The notes beneath the pieces are model-generated. The model saw only the letters and a program-made list of their open reading frames with translations. It was not told the origin of the DNA and ran no database searches. From an uncultured Verrucomicrobiota bacterium (GTDB lineage: Bacteria; Verrucomicrobiota; Verrucomicrobiia; Chthoniobacterales; SZAS-18), in the NCBI GenBank assembly GCA_937871685.1, contig CALMOL010000206.1, positions 14,075 to 24,101 of the forward strand: DNA of 10,027 nt, read 5' to 3'. How positions within the stretch are numbered: position 1 is the stretch's first letter; every line of letters starts with the position of its first letter. The position numbers were made by a program, and so were the translations under genes. Below, piece after piece: positions 1 through 6,401 of this stretch.

Positions 1-1
1 C

Positions 2-3000
2 ACCCGCCTTGCCATCCGCTTGCTCTCGATCGCCGGGATGATTGCCGCCGGCCTCGCCCTGATCGCGCCGCCACGCGCCGCCGGGCAAACCCTGATCGTG
101 GACGCGGCCCGCGGAAACAGCCCTTACACCTACAGCGGCGGATCGTTTCCCTACTCGTCGATCATCGTGGCGGACACCAGCACGGGCACGTTCAAGCAAA
201 GTGGCGGGAGCATCACTCTCACCGCCTCTTTCGCCCTTCAGATCGGCGGCAATATCACCTCGGGCACCACCACCCAAGGGACCTATAACCTGACCGGCGG
301 AAGCCTCTCCGCCCCCTCGGGAGCGATCTACGTCGGCGTGACCGGTCCAGGCACGCTCAATCTCAGCGGTTCGGGCACCGTTTCCGCGGCTTCCGTTACG
401 TTGGGCGGTTACTACGCGACGAGTTCCGGCGTCGTGAGTCAAAACGGTGGAAGTTTGACCGTCCTCAGCGGCGGCAGCCTTCAGGTCGGCGTGTTCGGCA
501 GTCCTGGCACCTACCATCTCAATGGCGGCTCCCTTGCGGTTCCGCAGGTGACCAGCTCGGGCGGAGGCACCTTCAACTTCAATGGCGGCACGCTCCATTC
601 CTCCACCAGCACCGCGAGTTTCATGCAGGGGCTGGCCACCGCCAATGTGCGCAACGGCGGGGCCGTCCTCCAGCTGGACAGCGGCGACATCACCATCGCG
701 CAGAGCCTCGTCCACTCGACGATCAGCGGCGACGCGGCGATTGACGGCGGGCTAGCCAAGGGAGGCGACGGCACGCTGACTCTCTCCGGCGCGAATACCT
801 ACAATGGTCCGACGGCGGTCACCAACGGCACGCTCGTCCTTGGGGGCGCGAGCACGCTCACCGGCGGCGGCGCCGTCTATGCCGGCACGCTGGTGCTCGG
901 AGACGGGACGACCCCGCTGTCCATGCGCGGTGGGGCGGGCACGGTGAACTCTTCCGGCGATGCCGGCGCGGGCGCCGCCGCAGTGACGGCGAGCACCGAA
1001 GGCGATCTCGCCGCCATCACCCTGGCGACGCATGCCTCGGCCGCCGGTGGCAACGGTGGAGCGGGCGGCGGCCAATATTCCGGCCCCGGTGCCGGCGGCG
1101 TCGGCGGCCCCGGCGTCGCGAGCGTCAACGGGTTGAGCGCGGGAACGTCGCTGACCAATGGCGGTACGATCACCGGCGGCAACGGCGGCGACTCTTCCTT
1201 TCGCAGCAGCGGCGTCGGCGGGGCGGGCATCGCCTTCGTGGACGTCGCGACGGCGGCGAACAACGGCTCCATCGCCGGCGGCAACGGGGGATTCAATCAA
1301 TCTTCCTTCGGCGGACAGTCGTCCTCCAGCTATGGCAATGGAGGCAATGGCGGGCCGGGGGCTCACTTCACCGGAGGCGGCACCCTGACGAACAACAGCG
1401 GCGCCACGATCCTTGGCGGCGCCGGCGGGGATGTGACGGGCGGAAACGTCGGCGGGACGGGGGGCACGGGTGTCAGCGTCGTGGACCAGACGGGTTTTGT
1501 GCTCACCAACTCGGGCACGATCAAGGCCGGGAATGCGGCCACCACGATTTCGCTTTCCCAAGGCGGAGGCAACGGCGGCGCCGGCGTTGCCTTTAACAGC
1601 AGCAACGGTTCCCTCACCAACAATGCCGGTGGCCTCATCAGCGGAGGAGCGGCCACGCCCTTCAGCCGAAACGGGACTTCCGGAGGCTTGGGCATGGAAG
1701 GGTCCGGACGCGACATCACGGTGACGAACAGCGGCGTCATTCGCGGCGGATCGGGTGGAGACAACGGCTTCTTTACGACCGGTGCTGGCGGCACCGGCAT
1801 CGCCTTCGCCAACGACGGCGCCACGTTGAACAACAACGGCGGCGCGATCAGCGGCGGCAACGCGGGACTCGGTCGGTCCGGCGGCAGACCTAGCAGCGGG
1901 GGCAGCGGCGGCACCGGCGTCAGTCTTTCTGGCGCGGCTCGCACCTTTGCCAACAGCCTCGGAGGCGCCATCAACGGGGGCGCCGGTGGGACCACCGGCA
2001 CGCACACGCTGGATTACGGGGGCGCCGGGGGCGCCGGCGTCAACCTCGGTGGAAGAGCTTCATTCTCCAACGCTGGCGCCATCACGGGGGGCAATGGCGG
2101 AGACGGTTACTCGAGCGGCGGCGGCGGTGGCGGCGGCGTCGCGCTGAGTGCCAGCCTGGCTTCCTTTTCCAACAGCGGCACGATCACCGCGGGCAACGGC
2201 GGGAGTGTCGTCTCCGGCATCTATTCCACTAGCGCGGGCTCCGGCGGCACGGGGATCAGCTTCGCCCTGGGAGGCAGCTTGACGAACTCCGGCACGATCA
2301 GCGGCGGCACGGGTGGCACGACAGCCGTTGTCCAGGCCGCCAATGGCGCGGGGGTCAACTTCGGCAATTTGAACGGCACGCTGACAAACCTCCGCAATGG
2401 CGTCATCAACGGCGGCGTCGTGATGGGCAACTTCGCGAACGCCGTCACCCTCCAGATCGGCAGCGCCATCCACGGCGGGTTGAATCTGGGCAGCAACAGC
2501 GGCGTGAAGCTCACCCTGACCGACGACGGCACCGGCGGCAGCCAGGCCTTCTCGGCGGCCGTGAGCGGCGGCGTCAGCTTTTCCGCCGGTGCCGTAACCA
2601 AGACTGGTTCTGGCACCTGGACCATAGACCTGCCCCTGAGCTATTCCGGCGGCACCACGATCAACGCCGGCACGCTGGTCATGAGCGATCCAAATTCGCT
2701 CGGCACCGGCCAGGTGCTCGTGGGCAACGGGGCGACGCTGACCGGCGCCGGCAACCTGACCGGCCGGCTCGTCGTCAATTCCGGCGGGCTCGTGATGCTG
2801 ACCGCCGGCACGCTGAATGCCAACGGCGGGGTGACCGTGAACTCGGGCGGCTTGGTGCGCGTGGAGCGGGGCGCCTCGCTTGTGGTTCCCACCGGATCGA
2901 CCTTCGTCAACAACGGCACGCTCGACCTCATCTCCGGCAGCCTCTCGGTGGCCGGCGCCTTCACCAACAACGGCGTGGTGATCGATTCCAGCGTCGTTCG

Positions 3001-3244
3001 GGTCAATGCCGTTGTGCGCGCGGCCGGTGGATCGTCGGTCAGCGTGCAGATCAATGGCTATCCCGGCCACGCCTACCGCCTGCAGCGCCGCGATTCGCTT
3101 GGCAGTGGCACCTTCGCCCCGGTCAATGGCGTAGCCGACCAAAGCGTGCCCGCAAGCGCCTTGGCCACGCCGACGCCGCTGACCTTCGCCGATCCCAGCC
3201 CGACCGCCGGGCAGGGCTTCTACCGCGTTGTCGTCGATCCGTGA
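2..3244 (+). CDS. Large secreted glycine-rich beta-solenoid protein with autotransporter-associated repeats (5' partial)
   Basis: The frame is open to the left edge. The first visible codons read T-R-L-A-I-R followed by a hydrophobic run (LLSIAGMIAAGLALIA) and P-R-A-A-G, which looks like a signal peptide cut at its start, so the true start is probably upstream of the window; a TTG at 20 and an ATG at 38 are poorer choices. Counting from 20, residues 60-195 carry several NGG-S/T-L beta-strand units. Residues about 247-277 (GTLTLSGANTYNG) and 860-895 match the autotransporter-associated beta-strand repeat (PATR). Between them, about 280-830, lie roughly twelve imperfect 35-45 residue units with a GGxGGxG turn, a short hydrophobic strand, and an 'N-S-G-x-I-x-G-G-N-G-G' turn. 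The last 75 residues (YRLQRRDSL ... GQGFYRV) resemble C-terminal domains common in verrucomicrobial exported proteins. No outer-membrane beta-barrel, PEP-CTERM or LPXTG signal is present. Probable role: exported surface or matrix protein; ligand unknown. Confidence 0.85.
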   Translation, partial: TRLAIRLLSIAGMIAAGLALIAPPRAAGQTLIVDAARGNSPYTYSGGSFPYSSIIVADTSTGTFKQSGGSITLTASFALQIGGNITSGTTTQGTYNLTGGSLSAPSGAIYVGVTGPGTLNLSGSGTVSAASVTLGGYYATSSGVVSQNGGSLTVLSGGSLQVGVFGSPGTYHLNGGSLAVPQVTSSGGGTFNFNGGTLHSSTSTASFMQGLATANVRNGGAVLQLDSGDITIAQSLVHSTISGDAAIDGGLAKGGDGTLTLSGANTYNGPTAVTNGTLVLGGASTLTGGGAVYAGTLVLGDGTTPLSMRGGAGTVNSSGDAGAGAAAVTASTEGDLAAITLATHASAAGGNGGAGGGQYSGPGAGGVGGPGVASVNGLSAGTSLTNGGTITGGNGGDSSFRSSGVGGAGIAFVDVATAANNGSIAGGNGGFNQSSFGGQSSSSYGNGGNGGPGAHFTGGGTLTNNSGATILGGAGGDVTGGNVGGTGGTGVSVVDQTGFVLTNSGTIKAGNAATTISLSQGGGNGGAGVAFNSSNGSLTNNAGGLISGGAATPFSRNGTSGGLGMEGSGRDITVTNSGVIRGGSGGDNGFFTTGAGGTGIAFANDGATLNNNGGAISGGNAGLGRSGGRPSSGGSGGTGVSLSGAARTFANSLGGAINGGAGGTTGTHTLDYGGAGGAGVNLGGRASFSNAGAITGGNGGDGYSSGGGGGGGVALSASLASFSNSGTITAGNGGSVVSGIYSTSAGSGGTGISFALGGSLTNSGTISGGTGGTTAVVQAANGAGVNFGNLNGTLTNLRNGVINGGVVMGNFANAVTLQIGSAIHGGLNLGSNSGVKLTLTDDGTGGSQAFSAAVSGGVSFSAGAVTKTGSGTWTIDLPLSYSGGTTINAGTLVMSDPNSLGTGQVLVGNGATLTGAGNLTGRLVVNSGGLVMLTAGTLNANGGVTVNSGGLVRVERGASLVVPTGSTFVNNGTLDLISGSLSVAGAFTNNGVVIDSSVVRVNAVVRAAGGSSVSVQINGYPGHAYRLQRRDSLGSGTFAPVNGVADQSVPASALATPTPLTFADPSPTAGQGFYRVVVDP

Positions 3245-3288
3245 GACCAAAGCGTGACGGAAATTGCACGATGGCGCGGCCGGCCGCT

Positions 3289-3327
3289 GTAGAGGCGGCT
3301 CTGTCCGCGTAGCGGACGTGCCGCCTC
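3289..3327 (+). repeat. REP-like palindrome with 5' GTAG, forward copy
   Basis: GTAG at 3289-3292 directly precedes a hairpin. The outer stem is AGGCGGC (3293-3299) with GCCGCCT (3320-3326), extended by G3292-C3327. An asymmetric internal loop follows (TCT on one side, GT on the other), then an inner stem GTCCGC (3303-3308) with GCGGAC (3312-3317) around a GTA loop. A GTAG-type tetranucleotide followed by an imperfect GC-rich hairpin is the described layout of REP elements recognised by RAYT transposases. It lies 45 bases after the stop of the large secreted-protein gene, a usual place for REPs. Other copies elsewhere in the genome are expected but cannot be seen here. Confidence 0.75.
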
Positions 3328-3389
3328 GAGCTTCTTCTTGGGTGGCTGTAGCTGGGAGGTCCGAACTGCGGCCACCCGAGAGGTAGTCA

Positions 3390-3428
3390 GAGGCGGCACG
3401 TCCGCTACGCGGACAGAGCCGCCTCTAC
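3390..3428 (-). repeat. REP-like palindrome with 5' GTAG, inverted copy
   Basis: This is the exact reverse complement of the copy at 3289-3327, including the GTAG (CTAC at 3425-3428 on the plus strand). The perfect match extends one base further on each outer side, giving a 40-base perfect inverted repeat (3288-3327 and 3390-3429). Identity over all 40 bases, loops included, implies recent copying or strong constraint, since hairpin loops would otherwise drift. Confidence 0.75.
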
Positions 3429-3523
3429 AACTTCACACAGGTCTATCTTGCAATTTTGGTCGCGTGTTGGCATGAGGACGCGGGCCGCCTGGCGCAATGA
3501 GAACGGCGTTTGCGCGCGTGTCA

Positions 3524-3538
3524 CCCGGCGGCGCCGGG
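3524..3538 (-). terminator. GC hairpin after the NlpC/P60 gene, possible terminator
   Basis: CCCGGC (3524-3529) and GCCGGG (3533-3538) form a six-pair stem with a three-base loop. It begins 13 bases after the stop of the minus-strand lipoprotein gene. No T-run follows, so intrinsic termination is unproven; in DNA this GC-rich, short hairpins also arise by chance. Confidence 0.3.
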
Positions 3539-3551
3539 GCCCAAAGCTCTC

Positions 3552-4406
3552 TCAAGGCTCGCCCACCGTCGGAGTGGTCACGACGGCCGCCGTGCTCGCC
3601 ACCGCGCGGGTCAGCATTTCCTTCCCGTCGGTCCGCGTCTCCGAGGCCATGCCGCGGTAGCGCAGCGGGCGGTAGCCGAGGGCCAGCAGCTTGTCCAAGG
3701 GCGCTTGTTTCAGGCCGGGCCGCCAATAGTCGGGCAGGCCGCCGGTCTCGTAGAAGTAGATCCATTTCCGGTCCGGCGAGGCCCAGCCGGCGCACAGCAG
3801 CACGTGGCGCCGCGGGATGTTCAGCAGGTCGCCCGGGCGCAGGTCCTGCGGGTTGGACAGCTCGGAGCAAACGGCGGGCAATTGCGCCGTGTCGTGCACG
3901 AACGGCAGCCGGAGGCAGCGCGAGACGAAGCCCGAGCAGTCGAGCCCGGCCGCCTGCGCGGAGACCGCCGCGTTGCCGAGCCGGCGCTTTTCCGGCGAGG
4001 AAACGTCGCCCGCGGCCAGTCCTTGCGCGACGGCGGCGTTGAACGACGCGGCATCGTCGAAGCCGCCCCACTTGTAGGGGATGCCCACGTTCACCTCGCC
4101 GGGGAGCCACCAGCCACGGCGGCCCGAGGGGTCCGCGTAGGCGGCATCGGCCGTGTGGACGACTACCCCGGCCTGGTCTTTCCCGTGGAGGATGTTGTTC
4201 GCGAAGGGCTGCCACGGATGGCTGGCCAGTTGGCGCGCGATCGCCAGGGAATCGGTCGGCGTGATTTGGGACGGGGCCGATGGGTCGCCGGGGACCACCG
4301 CCTTGCCGGAGGAGGCGGGCCCGCCGCTGGGGCTGGTGCAGGCCGCGGCCAAAAGCACCCCCAGCAGGCAGCCGCGGAGCAAGGTCGGCCGGATTGGCGT
4401 TGGCAT
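3552..4406 (-). CDS. NlpC/P60-family lipoprotein, probable cell-wall peptidase
   Basis: The 284-residue protein begins with a lipoprotein signal peptide (LLGVLLAAAC, lipidated Cys about residue 23), then a Ser/Pro/Gly-rich linker to about residue 50. Residues about 105-255 carry NlpC/P60 features: GIPYKWGGF (108-116), the catalytic Cys157 in LDCSGF, LRPGDLL (189-195), and the likely catalytic His201 in RRHVLL. Family members cleave peptide bonds in peptidoglycan stem peptides; this one should be membrane-anchored outside the cytoplasm. The ATG at 4406 is chosen because it gives an intact signal peptide; the frame stays open far upstream only as antisense of the neighbouring gene. An AAGG lies 10 bases upstream of the ATG, the only SD-like sequence near a start in the window. 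The gene is divergent from the caspase-like gene. Substrate specificity cannot be read from sequence. Confidence 0.85.
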   Translation of the reverse strand: MPTPIRPTLLRGCLLGVLLAAACTSPSGGPASSGKAVVPGDPSAPSQITPTDSLAIARQLASHPWQPFANNILHGKDQAGVVVHTADAAYADPSGRRGWWLPGEVNVGIPYKWGGFDDAASFNAAVAQGLAAGDVSSPEKRRLGNAAVSAQAAGLDCSGFVSRCLRLPFVHDTAQLPAVCSELSNPQDLRPGDLLNIPRRHVLLCAGWASPDRKWIYFYETGGLPDYWRPGLKQAPLDKLLALGYRPLRYRGMASETRTDGKEMLTRAVASTAAVVTTPTVGEP

Positions 4407-4408
4407 CG

Positions 4409-4421
4409 CAAGGCAGCCTTG
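4409..4421. promoter_or_regulatory. 13-base dyad in the gap between divergent NlpC/P60 and caspase genes
   Basis: CAAGGC-A-GCCTTG is a perfect 6-1-6 inverted repeat, starting three bases before the NlpC/P60 start codon on the other strand. It could be an operator or simply chance. A TTG at 4419, inside it, is an alternative start for the caspase gene. No -10/-35 pair fits in the gap, so promoters must lie within the opposing coding sequences. Confidence 0.25.
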
Positions 4422-4439
4422 TATCCTTCCCCGGCCGCC

Positions 4440-5801
4440 GTGCAATTCCTCACCTTCGCCCTGCGGGCCTTCGCTTTTCTCGCGCTGTCGTCGGCTATCC
4501 TTGCCGCCGAGCCGGCCAAGGGCGGGCGGGTCGCCCTGGTGATCGGCAATCACCGCTACGAGCCGGCCGTGGGGCCGCTGCGCAATCCCGACAACGATGC
4601 CAAGGCGATGGCTCGCGCGCTGCGGGGCCTGGGCTTTGCGGTGATCGAGAAGCACAACGTCTCGCGCGACGAGCTGATGGTCAGCTTGCTGAAGTTTTCC
4701 GAGAAGCTGCGTGGGGCCGAGGTGGGGCTTCTCTATTTCGCGGGCCACGGGATTTCCGTCGCCGGCGCGAACTATCTGCTGCCGATCCGCTCGGGCTACG
4801 ATCCCGCCGCCGCGGGGGATGCCCAAGGCCGGCGGCTCCTGGCCGAGACGCGATTGTTCAACGCGGAGCAGGCGGTCGCGGCGATGAGCGCCGCGGGGAG
4901 CGCGTGCAACCTGGTGATTCTGGACGCTTGCCGGAACACGCCCGTGGCGCGCGATCCCGCGCAGCGCGCCGTGGCCGGGAGCGGAGGATTGGCGGAGATG
5001 AATCCGCCCGCGGGATCGCTGGTGGCCTTCGCCACGGACGCCGGACGGACGGCCGAGGACGGGAGCGGGTCGAACGGGCTCTACACCGACGAGCTCATCC
5101 GGCACCTGCTGACGCCGGGGCTGAGCATCGAGCAGGTCTTCAAGCGCACGCGCGCCGGCGTGATGAAGCGTTCCGGCGGCGTGCAGGTTCCGGCGGAGTA
5201 TTCGCGCTTGGTGGGGGACGACGTGGTTTTGCTGCCCGCGCCCAGCGCCAAGCCGGCTGGAGTGCCAGCGGCTCCGGCCGTGGTCTCGTGGGAGGAGCTT
5301 CGGCAACGCGCCGCGGCGGGCGAGGTGGAGAAGTGCGTGGAGGAGCTTCGCCGGCGCGGGCCGGACCGGGAGGCCGTGCCGATTCTCGCCACGCTTTTGG
5401 ACAAGCTGAAGGAAGCGCTGCGCGATCTGAATGCGGCCAAGCTTCGCGCGGAGAGCTTGCTGGAATCGTGCGATGCCTTGCTCGAAGCGGTGGAGTTTTG
5501 CGTGCCGGAGATGCACCCAATGCGGAGCGCCATGCTCGCCAAGGCGCACAACCGGCGAGGAGATATCCTCCTGCTGCTCGAGCGGCCCGTGGAGGCGCGG
5601 ACGGAATTCGACGCGGCCGCCATCCTGGCGCCGGATGATGGCTACATCATCTACAATCGCGGCCGGGCGTATCTCGCGCTCGGGAGGCGGGAGGAGGCCC
5701 GGGCTGATTTCATCGCGGCGGCGAGCGCGCGGTTTAAGAATTCCAGCGTCAGGAAGCTCGCCGCGGCGGCCTTGGCGGAGATGACAGCGGCCACCCGATG
5801 A
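4440..5801 (+). CDS. Exported caspase-like (C14) peptidase with C-terminal TPR-like helices
   Basis: From a GTG at 4440 the product is 453 residues. Residues 1-24 form a likely signal peptide (hydrophobic run FAFLALSSAIL, cleavage near LAA-E). Residues about 30-265 are a caspase fold: RVALVIGN (30-37), PLRNPDNDA (46-54), catalytic His103 in YFAGHG, catalytic Cys164 in ILDACRN, then SLVAFATDAG and a Q-V-P-A-E-Y-S segment typical of bacterial C14 proteins. A Pro/Ala linker (about 266-282) leads to a helical region; residues about 385-430 (EARTEFDAAAILAPDDGY, YNRGRAYLALGRREEA) look like TPR units. The protein should act outside the cytoplasm. Homologues cut after basic residues, but the substrate here is unknown. 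The frame is open to 3510 only as antisense of the NlpC/P60 gene. A TTG at 4419, five bases after AAGG, is an alternative start. Confidence 0.85.
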   Translation: MQFLTFALRAFAFLALSSAILAAEPAKGGRVALVIGNHRYEPAVGPLRNPDNDAKAMARALRGLGFAVIEKHNVSRDELMVSLLKFSEKLRGAEVGLLYFAGHGISVAGANYLLPIRSGYDPAAAGDAQGRRLLAETRLFNAEQAVAAMSAAGSACNLVILDACRNTPVARDPAQRAVAGSGGLAEMNPPAGSLVAFATDAGRTAEDGSGSNGLYTDELIRHLLTPGLSIEQVFKRTRAGVMKRSGGVQVPAEYSRLVGDDVVLLPAPSAKPAGVPAAPAVVSWEELRQRAAAGEVEKCVEELRRRGPDREAVPILATLLDKLKEALRDLNAAKLRAESLLESCDALLEAVEFCVPEMHPMRSAMLAKAHNRRGDILLLLERPVEARTEFDAAAILAPDDGYIIYNRGRAYLALGRREEARADFIAAASARFKNSSVRKLAAAALAEMTAATR

Positions 5802-5809
5802 AAAGCCAC

Positions 5810-5845
5810 GCGGCTGCGCCGCCGCCGGCGCGAAGGATCGCGCCG
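5810..5845 (+). terminator. Two tandem GC stem-loops after the caspase gene
   Basis: GCGGC-TGC-GCCGC at 5810-5822 is followed by an eight-pair stem, CGGCGCGA and TCGCGCCG, around an AGGA loop at 5826-5845. They lie just after the caspase stop and before the RAYT gene. No T-run follows. They may weaken read-through into the transposase gene. They lack the GTAG and the internal loop of the REP palindromes, so they are not further REP copies. Confidence 0.3.
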
Positions 5846-5879
5846 TCCACCTCGATGGGCTATCCCTATGCGTTCCCCC

Positions 5880-6335
5880 ATGTCCACACCGAGACGCTTT
5901 GGCCGGCTCTACCATGATGTTCCCCACTGGGTGGAAGCGGGCAGCCTCTATCACCTGCGGATCCGTGTTGCGCGTGAGCAGAAAGTTCCGCTCACAGATC
6001 CGGCGCTTGCCCGCACCTTGCTTGAAACGGCCGAGTTTTACCATGCGAGGGGTCGCTGGTGGCTGGGTCTTCTCGTGTTGATGTCCGATCATCTGCATGC
6101 GCTTGCCGCTTTCCCCGCGCACGAGCACATGAGCAAGGTGATTGGCCAATGGAAGCGATGGGCCGCCCGGCATTCCGGCGTCCACTGGCAGGAGGGATAT
6201 TTCGACCATCGCCTGCGCGACGATGAGCGCGGCGAACAACTCACCTCGAAGGCTCACTACATCCTGAATAATCCCGTCGTCCTTGGATTGTGCGCCAGTC
6301 CCGAGGAATGGCCGTGGAAGATTCACCGACGCTGA
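5880..6335 (+). CDS. REP-associated tyrosine transposase (RAYT), Y1/HUH family
   Basis: The 151-residue protein is a single-domain HUH nuclease of the IS200-like Y1 transposase superfamily. The metal-binding motif is His71-Leu-His73 in SDHLHAL, and the probable nucleophile is Tyr127 in HYILNNP. The segments WQEGYFDHRLR (103-113) and NNPVVLGL are typical of RAYTs. Known RAYTs cut single-stranded REP hairpins at a GTAG-type tetranucleotide and are thought to spread them; they are usually single-copy, vertically inherited genes without terminal repeats. Both catalytic motifs are intact and the length suits the family, so it is probably active. An ATG at 5868 gives four extra residues; 5880 is preferred because the family usually has a short N-terminus. 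A GTAG-REP pair lies 2.5 kb upstream. No IS ends or target duplications are seen around the gene. Confidence 0.85.
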   Translation: MSTPRRFGRLYHDVPHWVEAGSLYHLRIRVAREQKVPLTDPALARTLLETAEFYHARGRWWLGLLVLMSDHLHALAAFPAHEHMSKVIGQWKRWAARHSGVHWQEGYFDHRLRDDERGEQLTSKAHYILNNPVVLGLCASPEEWPWKIHRR

Positions 6336-6368
6336 CGGCCGCAAGCCAAGGAAGCGCCCGCGCCCGCT

Positions 6369-6381
6369 GCGGCGAAGCCGC
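6369..6381. terminator. Small GC hairpin between convergent RAYT and acyl-CoA dehydrogenase genes
   Basis: GCGGC-GAA-GCCGC forms a five-pair stem in the 66-base gap between the RAYT stop and the dehydrogenase stop. It could serve either direction, but it is short and has no T-run. Confidence 0.2.
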
Positions 6382-6401
6382 CCGAGGTGGACGGCCCGCG
6401 C

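Larger units (their letters stand above)
3288..3429. repeat. BIME-like inverted REP pair between convergent genes
   Basis: Two 40-base REP-like arms face each other across a 62-base spacer. The spacer has its own stem: GGGTGGC (3340-3346) pairs with GCCACCC (3371-3377), then five more pairs including two T/G positions that only pair as RNA. The 142-base unit can therefore fold either as one long hairpin or as two REP hairpins around a central stem. Paired inverted REPs are the arrangement called BIMEs in enterobacteria. It occupies the 307-base gene-free stretch 3245-3551, between the 3' ends of the secreted-protein gene (+) and the NlpC/P60 gene (-), where it could limit read-through from both sides. 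Outside the repeat, 3245-3287 and 3430-3523 show no convincing gene. Confidence 0.7.

Noticed and set aside
1020..2340. Glycine-rich tandem units as a CRISPR or DNA satellite
   Set aside because: The periodicity is at protein level and imperfect in DNA, with a continuous reading frame; it is a protein repeat.
752..3250. Long minus-strand open frames (417 and 396 codons) opposite the secreted-protein gene
   Set aside because: They are low-complexity Arg/Ala/Gly-rich translations produced by the GC-rich repeats on the other strand, with no recognisable domain.
3288..3429. CRISPR array or attachment site
   Set aside because: Only two copies in inverted orientation, with GTAG-REP structure; no regular direct repeats or spacers and no tRNA or integrase.
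3510..4439. Upstream extension of the caspase frame
   Set aside because: It runs antisense to the NlpC/P60 gene and would bury the signal peptide in the middle of the protein.
5880..6335. Transposase as part of an insertion sequence
   Set aside because: No terminal repeats, left/right hairpin ends or target duplication were seen, and the protein fits the domesticated RAYT group.
4407..6344. Upstream extension of the NlpC/P60 frame to a 930-residue protein
   Set aside because: The extension is antisense to the caspase and RAYT genes, both with intact catalytic motifs, and the lipoprotein signal sequence marks the real start at 4406.
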